Assembly (NCBI GenBank): GCA_022865365.1
Contig: JALHSW010000313.1
Span: forward strand, 1 to 5,168
Length of the DNA stretch: 5,168 bases
Origin: Acidimicrobiia bacterium
Lineage (GTDB): Bacteria > Actinomycetota > Acidimicrobiia > IMCC26256 > PALSA-555
Direction of reading: 5' to 3'
The notes under the pieces were generated by a model. That model was not told the DNA's origin. It searched no databases and saw only the letters and a list, made by a program, of their open reading frames with translations. Within the stretch, counting starts at the first letter, position 1. Every line of letters begins with the position of its first letter. This document shows, piece after piece, positions 1 through 4,820 of this stretch. The position numbers were made by a program, and so were the translations under genes.

Positions 1-2
1 AG

Positions 3-581
3 GTCACGCCCGGTGCCGTTCGGGACATCCTCCGGCGGCTCCCACCGGGGACCCGCACCGTCGGCGTGTTCCGCGACGAGAAGCCGGCGCGGGTCGTCGA
101 GATCGTCAACAGCCTCCGCCTCGGTGGCGCGCAGCTCCACGGCCGTGAGCCCGAGAGTGAGGTCGGATGGATCCGGGAGCGGGTTCCGTTCGTGATCCAG
201 GGCTTCCACGCCGGCGACCCGGCCATGGCCGCGGCCGCGGCAGGGCCGGCCGACGTGGTCCTCATCGACGCGCCGGAGCCCGGCTCGGGGAAGGTCTTCG
301 ACTGGGCCCTGGCCGAGGGTGCCCCGCCGGGGGTGCGGCTGCTGCTCGCGGGTGGGCTCACGGCCGACAACGTGGGTGAGGCGATCCGGCGCGTGCGGCC
401 GTGGGGCGTCGACGTGTCGAGCGGGGTCGAGACGTCACCGGGCTCCGGGCAGAAGGACGCCCGCCGCTTGCAGCGCTTCCTCGAGGAGGCCAGGGCGGCC
501 GGGACCGAGGTCGAGGACGACGGGTGGGAGCCGGCCGAGGCGCGCCCCTACGACTGGCAAGAAGGCGAGGCGCGTCGATGA
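3..581 (+). CDS. trpF: Phosphoribosylanthranilate isomerase (TrpF), 5'-truncated by the window edge
   Basis: TrpF isomerises N-(5'-phosphoribosyl)anthranilate to CdRP in cytosolic tryptophan synthesis. The frame is open to the left edge, so the GTG at 66 is an internal codon rather than the start. 192 residues are visible. Numbering from the first complete codon, family hallmarks appear in order: TVGVF (19-23), AQLHG (43-47), VVLIDA with the likely catalytic Asp at residue 89, GSGKVFDW, LLLAGGLTADNV, and GVDVSSGVE followed by the KD that usually precedes the last helix. The N-terminal strand with the catalytic Cys (KICG) lies outside the window, probably about 40 residues upstream. After the expected end of the barrel there is an acidic tail of about 25 residues rich in E, D and W, ending near PYDWQEGEARR. 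The stop TGA overlaps the trpB ATG (ATGA at 578-581), indicating an operon with translational coupling. Identification is secure; the start is unseen. Confidence 0.93.
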   Translation, partial: VTPGAVRDILRRLPPGTRTVGVFRDEKPARVVEIVNSLRLGGAQLHGREPESEVGWIRERVPFVIQGFHAGDPAMAAAAAGPADVVLIDAPEPGSGKVFDWALAEGAPPGVRLLLAGGLTADNVGEAIRRVRPWGVDVSSGVETSPGSGQKDARRLQRFLEEARAAGTEVEDDGWEPAEARPYDWQEGEARR

Positions 582-1819
582 CGGTGCCGCAGCGCGGTGA
601 CCGTGTGCGCCTCGGCCCGCCCGGCGCCCCGCCGGTCGATCTCGGCCGGTTCGGCGAGTTCGGCGGTCGGTTCGTCCCCGAGACGTTGGTGCCCGCGCTC
701 GAGGAGCTCGAGGCCGAGTTCCGTACCGCGTGGGTCTCGACCGAGTTCCGCGACGAGCTGACCACGCTGCTCACCAGCTACGCGGGTCGCCCGACACCGG
801 TCACCGAGTGCCACCGGCTCTCCGAGCGTCTCGGGCTTCGCGTGCTCCTGAAGCGCGAAGACCTCACGCACACCGGGTCGCACAAGATCAACAACGTGCT
901 CGGCCAAGCTCTCCTCACGCGCCGGATGGGAAAGCAGCGCGTGATCGCCGAGACGGGCGCGGGCCAGCACGGCGTCGCGACCGCGACGGCGGCGGCGCTG
1001 TTCGGGCTCGACTGCACCGTGTTCATGGGCGCGGTCGACGTCGAGCGCCAGGCACTCAACGTGTGGCGCATGCAGCTCCTCGGGGCGACGGTCGTCACGG
1101 CCGAGTCGGGAAGTGCGACGCTCAAGGACGCCATCAACGAAGCACTGCGCGACTGGGTGTCGAGCGTGGAGACGACGCACTACTGCATCGGATCGGTGGT
1201 CGGTCCGCATCCCTACCCGTGGATCGTGCGCGAGCTGCAGCGTGTCGTCGGCGACGAGGCCCGCGAGCAGTCGAGGGTGATCCTCGGAGGTGCCGACCCC
1301 GACTTGGTCGTCGCGTGCGTCGGCGGCGGCTCGAACGCGATCGGCACCTTTGCCGGGTTCCTCGACACCACCGCGAGGCTCGTCGGCGTCGAGGCAGGGG
1401 GTCTCGGGCTCGAGAGCGGCAAGCACGGCGCCTCGGTGACCCGCGGCGTCCCGGGTGTGCTGCACGGCGCGCGGTCGCTGTTCCTCCAGGACGAGGTTGG
1501 TCAGATCCTCGAGGCGCACTCGATCAGTGCCGGCCTCGACTATCCGGGTGTCGGGCCGGAGCACGCCGCGCTCGCGGCGTCTGGCCGTGCGGAGTACCCG
1601 TCGGCGACCGACGACGAGGCCATCGCCGGCTTCCAGCTGCTGTCGGAGACCGAAGGGATCGTGCCTGCGCTGGAGCCGGCCCACGCGATCGGTTGGCTCG
1701 CCCGGGAGGCCGGTCGTTCGGTCCCGACGGGTTCAACCGTCCTGGTCACCCTGTCGGGTCGCGGCGACAAGGACGCGGCGTACGTCGCCGAGCGACTCAC
1801 GGGCGAACCGCTCTCATGA
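578..1819 (+). CDS. trpB: Tryptophan synthase beta subunit (TrpB)
   Basis: TrpB is the PLP-dependent subunit that condenses indole with L-serine to give tryptophan, working as an alpha2-beta2 complex with TrpA. The protein is 413 residues, normal for TrpB1-type enzymes. The opening GRFGEFGGRFVPETL is typical of the N-terminus. The PLP lysine is K103 in HTGSHKINN; the catalytic Glu is E125 in AETGAGQHG; the PLP phosphate loop is GGGSNA (249-254); D321 in SISAGLDYPGVGPEHA matches the Salmonella D305 position; S393 in SGRGDKD contacts the PLP ring nitrogen. Spacings K103-E125-D321-S393 equal those of the Salmonella enzyme (K87, E109, D305, S377). The ATG at 578 was chosen because it overlaps the trpF stop and gives the family length; the reading frame stays open upstream to 401 without coding sense. 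GGCGAGG-like purine runs at 564-570 could serve as ribosome binding site. The stop overlaps trpA (ATGA at 1816-1819). Confidence 0.98.
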   Translation: MTVPQRGDRVRLGPPGAPPVDLGRFGEFGGRFVPETLVPALEELEAEFRTAWVSTEFRDELTTLLTSYAGRPTPVTECHRLSERLGLRVLLKREDLTHTGSHKINNVLGQALLTRRMGKQRVIAETGAGQHGVATATAAALFGLDCTVFMGAVDVERQALNVWRMQLLGATVVTAESGSATLKDAINEALRDWVSSVETTHYCIGSVVGPHPYPWIVRELQRVVGDEAREQSRVILGGADPDLVVACVGGGSNAIGTFAGFLDTTARLVGVEAGGLGLESGKHGASVTRGVPGVLHGARSLFLQDEVGQILEAHSISAGLDYPGVGPEHAALAASGRAEYPSATDDEAIAGFQLLSETEGIVPALEPAHAIGWLAREAGRSVPTGSTVLVTLSGRGDKDAAYVAERLTGEPLS

Positions 1820-2586
1820 AGCTGGAAACGCACCTCCGAGCGCAGCGCGAGACCGGACGCAAGCTGCTCGTGCCGTATGTGACCGGTGGCCTCGGCGTCG
1901 ACTGGCTCGACGTCGTGCGCGCCGTCGTGGATGCCGGTGCCGACGCGGTGGAGATCGGTATCCCGTTCTCGGATCCGGTGATGGACGGTCGTACGATCCA
2001 AGAGGCGTCCCAGCGCGCGCTCGACATCGGGGCCACACCGGCATCGATCGTGGCGGACGCGGCGCGCATCGACGTCGGCGTGCCCCTCGTCGTGATGACC
2101 TACTACAACCCGGTGCACCACGCCGGCCACGAGCGCTTCGCGTCGTCGCTCGCAGAAGCGGGCATCGATGCCGCCATCGTGCCCGACCTGCCGCTCGACG
2201 AGCTCGACGGCTGGGCCGACGCGGCGGATGCCGCCGGCGTCGAGACGGTCCTGCTCGCGGCCCCCACGACCACCGAGGAGCGACTCCGGGAGATCTGCGC
2301 CCGGTCGCGCGGGTTCGTGTACGGCGTGGCGCTCATGGGGGTGACCGGGGAACGAGCGCGGTTGGCGTCCCAGGCTCAGGAGATGGGTCGGCGCTGCAAG
2401 GCGGCGACCGACATCCCGGTACTGCTCGGCGTCGGAATCTCGAACGCGGCGCAAGCGGTGGAGGCGGCGACTTCCGCCGACGGCGTCGTCGTCGGCAGCG
2501 CACTCGTCGCCCGGCTGCTCCGTGGCGGTGGTCCCGACGATGCGCACGAGTTCGTCCGCGAGCTGCGAGGAGCCCTCGACGCATGA
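1816..2586 (+). CDS. trpA: Tryptophan synthase alpha subunit (TrpA)
   Basis: TrpA cleaves indole-3-glycerol phosphate to indole and glyceraldehyde 3-phosphate and channels indole to TrpB. The 256-residue product has the normal TIM-barrel length. Catalytic Glu is E46 and catalytic Asp D57 in EIGIPFSDPVMDG, 11 residues apart as in Salmonella TrpA (E49/D60). The usual ADG there is MDG here, and the following residue is Arg (RTIQ) instead of the common Pro. Other hallmarks are VPDLP (122-126), the active-site loop FVYGVALMGVTG with Y169 and T177, the phosphate-binding GVGIS (205-209) and DGVVVGSALV (222-231). The ATG at 1816 overlaps the trpB stop; there is no strong Shine-Dalgarno, so initiation probably depends on ribosomes terminating on trpB. 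The TGA stop overlaps the start of the next gene (ATGA, 2583-2586). Confidence 0.98.
   Translation: MKLETHLRAQRETGRKLLVPYVTGGLGVDWLDVVRAVVDAGADAVEIGIPFSDPVMDGRTIQEASQRALDIGATPASIVADAARIDVGVPLVVMTYYNPVHHAGHERFASSLAEAGIDAAIVPDLPLDELDGWADAADAAGVETVLLAAPTTTEERLREICARSRGFVYGVALMGVTGERARLASQAQEMGRRCKAATDIPVLLGVGISNAAQAVEAATSADGVVVGSALVARLLRGGGPDDAHEFVRELRGALDA
2567..2572 (+). promoter_or_regulatory. Shine-Dalgarno site for the HIT-like gene
   Basis: GAGGAG lies inside the end of trpA, 10 bases before the ATG at 2583. It supports that start and shows that the small downstream gene has its own ribosome binding site in addition to the ATGA overlap. Confidence 0.6.
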
Positions 2587-2927
2587 CCGTCCCCGAGCGC
2601 CCGTTCGACCGTCAGTTTTCGGAGGACTGCGATCTCTGTGAGGCCGCGAAGATCACCGAGTGGTTCCACGAGGACGACGTCTGCTGGATCGCGGAATGCG
2701 AGATCTGTGCGGTCCCGATGGTCGTGTGGCGCGCGCACGGTGACCAGCCGCCCGGCGACGATCTCGCCCACATGCACGCCCGCCTTGCCGAGGTCGTCGA
2801 GCTGAACTTCACCTTCGAGCACTACGTCGACGACAACATGCGCCAGATCCCAGACCACTACCACGCGCACGCGCGCCCGAAGGGTGGCTTCTTCGGGCAC
2901 GGCCTCCCGCGCCGCGGCTCGGGCTAG
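2583..2927 (+). CDS. Small HIT-like protein with paired CxxC motifs
   Basis: The 114-residue product has no signal peptide or membrane segment and should be cytosolic. Visible motifs are CDLC (C16, C19), C34, CEIC (C39, C42), a short hydrophobic segment VPMVVWRAHG (44-53) resembling the central strand and loop of HIT proteins, a helix-like stretch at 60-75, and near the end MRQIPDHYHAHARP, where H92-H94-H96 fit the HIT signature H-x-H-x-H-x-x. In the HIT superfamily the middle His (here H94) is the nucleophile for nucleotide hydrolysis or transfer, and an N-terminal CxxC often binds zinc with histidines. Substrate is unknown. It is shorter than typical HIT hydrolases and has a second CxxC, so a metal-binding or structural role is also possible. 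It is the fourth gene of the trp transcript, joined to trpA by ATGA. It ends in tandem TAG TAG codons (2925-2930). The fold assignment rests on motifs only. Confidence 0.8.
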   Translation: MTVPERPFDRQFSEDCDLCEAAKITEWFHEDDVCWIAECEICAVPMVVWRAHGDQPPGDDLAHMHARLAEVVELNFTFEHYVDDNMRQIPDHYHAHARPKGGFFGHGLPRRGSG

Positions 2928-3403
2928 TAGCCGTAGCCTCCACCGTCGGAGCTGCTGGTGCTCTTGGCCTTGCCACCGGACTTGGTGAAGAACGCACCCT
3001 GCATGCCCGAGGCCACGTGGAAGCGGCAGTAGAAGTTCACCGGCTTGCCATCCGCCGGGATGGCGACGTCGACGGTGGTGGTGTCGCCGGGGCTCACGGT
3101 CTTGTCGATGCTCTGGTCGTCGATGGTGAACGTGTGGTCGGCGCTGCCCTCGTTCTTGAGCTCGATCTTCACCGTGGCGCCGCCCTTGGCCTTGATGAAC
3201 GTCGGCCCGAAGTAGTAGTTGTCCTGCTCGACCTCGATGGTCCCGCCCTTGACCGTCTTGGTGCCCTTGTTGTTGACCTTTCCGTCGAGCTTGACCGGGG
3301 GCTTCGCCTTTGCCGGGGACGTGGCACTCGCGGTGCCCACGAGACCGACCAGGGCCCCGACCAGGGCCAGGGTGGTGATTCCGGCGACGAACAGCTTTCG
3401 CAT
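2924..3403 (-). CDS. Secreted cupredoxin (type I copper protein)
   Basis: The 159-residue precursor begins with a Sec-type signal peptide (MRK, hydrophobic core about 4-24, AxA site so that cleavage after A27 is likely). A lysine- and threonine-rich linker leads into a single cupredoxin domain (about 55-140). The copper ligands are visible: H90 in SADHTF, then C126, H129 and M134 in CRFHVASGM, the C-x2-H-x4-M spacing of plastocyanin and sulfocyanin-like proteins. C126 is the only cysteine. A low-complexity tail (141-159, K/S/G, ending GGGYGY) follows the domain. The protein probably carries electrons or binds copper outside the membrane; its partner is unknown. The ATG at 3403 has a good ribosome binding site and starts the signal peptide; the frame is open far upstream but without coding sense. 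It is transcribed divergently from the ECF sigma gene under a matching promoter. Its stop codon overlaps that of the HIT-like gene on the other strand. Confidence 0.93.
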   Translation of the reverse strand: MRKLFVAGITTLALVGALVGLVGTASATSPAKAKPPVKLDGKVNNKGTKTVKGGTIEVEQDNYYFGPTFIKAKGGATVKIELKNEGSADHTFTIDDQSIDKTVSPGDTTTVDVAIPADGKPVNFYCRFHVASGMQGAFFTKSGGKAKSTSSSDGGGYGY

Positions 3404-3410
3404 CTCGGTC

Positions 3411-3418
3411 TTCCTCTC
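3411..3418 (-). promoter_or_regulatory. Shine-Dalgarno site of the cupredoxin gene
   Basis: Read on the minus strand, GAGAGGAA lies about 7 bases before the ATG at 3403. It fixes the start at the signal peptide MRKLF and excludes longer in-frame readings. Confidence 0.65.
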
Positions 3419-3455
3419 GCTCGGGCTTGCGCGGCTCAGGGTGACGCTCGACAGG

Positions 3456-3483
3456 GATACGGGCGTCGGGGCCGAATGGATTG
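3456..3483 (-). promoter_or_regulatory. Putative ECF promoter of the cupredoxin gene
   Basis: On the minus strand, CAATCC (3483-3478) is followed by 14 bases and CCCGTATC (3463-3456). The plus-strand copy at 3521-3548 has exactly the same two boxes and spacing. The -10 to start distance implies a leader of about 45 bases containing the Shine-Dalgarno site. The boxes resemble, from memory, the SigK-type consensus of mycobacteria (CCATCC, 16-17 bases, CCGAAT), which fits an ECF sigma factor. Recognition by the adjacent sigma is inferred. Confidence 0.68.
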
Positions 3484-3520
3484 CCCGGGTACCGTACATC
3501 TGGGTCAATTCTTCGGGGCC

Positions 3521-3548
3521 CAATCCCTCGGGAGTCATGGCCCGTATC
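3521..3548 (+). promoter_or_regulatory. Putative ECF autoregulatory promoter of the sigma gene
   Basis: CAATCC (3521-3526), 14 bases, then CCCGTATC (3541-3548), identical in boxes and spacing to the minus-strand copy driving the cupredoxin gene. The -10 box ends only 5 bases before the ATG at 3554, so the transcript should start at or within a base or two of the start codon. The 37 bases between the two -35 boxes contain short palindromes (CCCGGG, GGTACC, GGGCCC) but no operator I can name. Confidence 0.68.
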
Positions 3549-3553
3549 TCCTC

Positions 3554-4114
3554 ATGTGGTCGGTTTCGGACGAGGCGCTCCTCGCAGGGCTCGCGACAGG
3601 CGACCGCGACGCCGCCGCGGCTTTCGTGGCCCGGTTCCAGCGCCGGGTCTTCGGCTTGGCTCGTGTCATCACCGGCGACGAGCGCGCGGCAGAGGACGTC
3701 GCCCAGGAGGCGCTGCTCCGCGCCTGGCGTCATGCCTCGGCCTACGACCCCCGTCGCGGCAGCGTCGTCACGTGGCTGCTCACGATCACCCGGAACCTCG
3801 CGATCGATTCGATCCGCGTGCGACGACCGACGACGATCGATCCCGACGACGTGCTCTCGCTGGCGCTCGCATCGAGCGAGCGCGGCCCTGCCGAGGCGGC
3901 CGAGCTGGCCCACGAGCTGGGGCGGCTCCGGGTCGCGCTCGGGGCATTGCCGCCGGAGCAGCGACGAGCGGTCGTGCTGGCCGGCGTCCTGGGTCTCAGC
4001 GCACGGGAGGTGGCGGAGCGAGAAGAGGTGCCGCTCGGCACCGCCAAGACCCGCATCCGCACTGCGATGCTCCGGCTCCGGGCCCTGCTCGTGACCGAGG
4101 AGCGCGCCGAGTGA
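3554..4114 (+). CDS. ECF-family RNA polymerase sigma factor
   Basis: The 186-residue protein has the two-domain layout of group 4 (ECF) sigma factors. Region 2 spans about 16-90: helix AAFVARFQRRVFGLARVI, the core-binding motif DERAAEDVAQEALLRAW (42-58), and WLLTITRNLAIDSIRVRR (74-91), which recognises the -10 box. A short linker (92-120) leads to region 4 (about 122-180) with LPPEQRRAVVLAGVLGLSAREVAEREEVPLGTAKTRI, a helix-turn-helix that reads the -35 box. It has no extra C-terminal domain. The ATG at 3554 gives the normal N-terminus; there is no Shine-Dalgarno, but a promoter -10 box ends 5 bases upstream, which fits leaderless initiation. An in-frame ATG at 3476 would place the promoter inside the gene and is disfavoured. 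The anti-sigma gene follows after 16 bases. It probably transcribes itself and the cupredoxin gene. The SigK/RskA-like subgroup is only a suggestion from the promoter boxes. Confidence 0.95.
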   Translation: MWSVSDEALLAGLATGDRDAAAAFVARFQRRVFGLARVITGDERAAEDVAQEALLRAWRHASAYDPRRGSVVTWLLTITRNLAIDSIRVRRPTTIDPDDVLSLALASSERGPAEAAELAHELGRLRVALGALPPEQRRAVVLAGVLGLSAREVAEREEVPLGTAKTRIRTAMLRLRALLVTEERAE

Positions 4115-4136
4115 TCATCCGAGGCATCCGATGATC
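4113..4136 (+). promoter_or_regulatory. Inverted repeat spanning the sigma stop and anti-sigma start
   Basis: GATCATC (4113-4119) and GATGATC (4130-4136) form a perfect 7-bp inverted repeat with a 10-base loop. The left arm covers the last two bases of the sigma TGA stop, the right arm contains the anti-sigma ATG (4131-4133), and the Shine-Dalgarno-like GAGG (4121-4124) is in the loop. In mRNA the stem would hide the anti-sigma start until a ribosome finishing the sigma gene opens it. Function is inferred. Confidence 0.45.
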
Positions 4137-4799
4137 GCCGGGAGCTGCGAGACGGCACGCGACCGCATCCCCGAGCTCGCGCTGGGGCGCCTCGACGGGG
4201 CGGAGCGAGCCGAGGTGCTGTTCCACGTGCACGGCTGTGCTCGATGCCAGGCGGTCCTCGACGATTTCAACGGCGTTGCCGATCTTCTCGCGCGCAGCGC
4301 ACCCGAAGCCGAGCCGCCGCCGGGCTTCGACCGACGCGTGCTCGCAGCGATGCGCAGTGGACGAGGCGTCGGGCGACGGAGCCTCCGTCGTCGGGCACTG
4401 GCGGTCGGCGCCGTGGCGGCGGCTGCGGCGATCCTGAGCGTGGCCGTCGTCCGCCTGGTCGACGCCGGCCGCGCCGTCGACCAGGCGAGCAGCCCTGCGC
4501 TCCGGACCGCGCCGATGATCGGTGGCGGTGGGCTCACCGTCGGCCGGGTCGTCGTCTCGTCGGGCGAACCGGCGTCGGTCGTGGTCACCGTCGACTACGC
4601 GCTCCCCGACGGTGCGTACCAGGTCGAGCTGCAGGCGACAACGGGTGCGACGGATGGTGTGGTCGGCACGATCGCGGTTGCCGACGGTCAGGGGAGCTGG
4701 ACGGGCACCGTGCCGCTCCCGCCGATCGGCCCGACGATTCTCGCGCTCCTCGATGCCGGCGGCCGGCCCGTGTGCCACGCGAGGCTCGAGCCTGTCTGA
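4131..4799 (+). CDS. Membrane-anchored zinc-type anti-sigma factor
   Basis: The 222-residue protein has a cytosolic anti-sigma domain (1-75), one membrane helix (about 88-110, preceded by RRSLRRR, so N-in) and an outside domain (111-222) that looks beta-rich. The zinc motif H32-x3-C36-x2-C39, with C6 26 residues before the His, has the same C-H-C-C spacing that I recall for the Streptomyces redox anti-sigma RsrA (C11, H37, C41, C44). The protein should hold the upstream sigma factor inactive at the membrane and release it on a signal. Whether that is redox loss of zinc or regulated proteolysis cannot be told; the membrane segment favours an outside signal, and a single outer Cys-His pair (C215, H216) is present. 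The ATG at 4131 has GAGG 6 bases upstream and is 16 bases after the sigma stop. The gene ends 6 bases before the convergent hydrolase gene. Confidence 0.9.
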   Translation: MIAGSCETARDRIPELALGRLDGAERAEVLFHVHGCARCQAVLDDFNGVADLLARSAPEAEPPPGFDRRVLAAMRSGRGVGRRSLRRRALAVGAVAAAAAILSVAVVRLVDAGRAVDQASSPALRTAPMIGGGGLTVGRVVVSSGEPASVVVTVDYALPDGAYQVELQATTGATDGVVGTIAVADGQGSWTGTVPLPPIGPTILALLDAGGRPVCHARLEPV

Positions 4800-4820
4800 G
4801 CGCGCCTACCGCAGGCGCTC
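4798..4820. terminator. Possible bidirectional terminator hairpin
   Basis: GCGCCT (4802-4807) and AGGCGC (4813-4818) form a perfect 6-bp inverted repeat with a 5-base loop; an alternative pairing joins GAGCGC (4798-4803) with GCGCTC (4815-4820). It overlaps the stop codons of both convergent genes. No T-run follows on either strand, so this is not a classical intrinsic terminator, and in GC-rich DNA short stems occur by chance. Confidence 0.3.

Noticed and set aside
66..581. GTG at 66 as a start for trpF
   Set aside because: The frame is open to the window edge and residues before it (ending TRTVGVF) match TrpF, so the gene starts outside the window.
548..1684. 378-codon minus-strand open frame inside trpB
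   Set aside because: Arg/Glu/His-rich, no recognisable motifs, entirely antisense to a secure trpB; a shadow of biased codon use.
730..1815. Plus-strand frame running into trpA from within trpB
   Set aside because: Its upstream part is Arg-rich out-of-frame translation of trpB; true TrpA begins at 1816 with the ATGA overlap and a normal N-terminus, so no TrpB-TrpA fusion is supported.
1540..2547. 335-codon minus-strand open frame opposite trpA
   Set aside because: Antisense shadow without ribosome binding site or family motifs.
3484..3520. Overlapping short palindromes CCCGGG, GGTACC and GGGCCC between the two promoters as an operator
   Set aside because: Six-base palindromes are common in GC-rich DNA and there is no longer dyad or repeat to support a specific regulator site.
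3017..3553. Long plus-strand open frame upstream of and continuous with the sigma gene
   Set aside because: It is antisense to the cupredoxin, lacks family features before residue M at 3554, and would contain both promoters. Open frames of this kind are expected in GC-rich DNA.
3404..3913. Minus-strand frame extending the cupredoxin upstream
   Set aside because: The signal peptide and ribosome binding site fix the start at 3403; the extension is antisense to the sigma gene and resembles no protein family.
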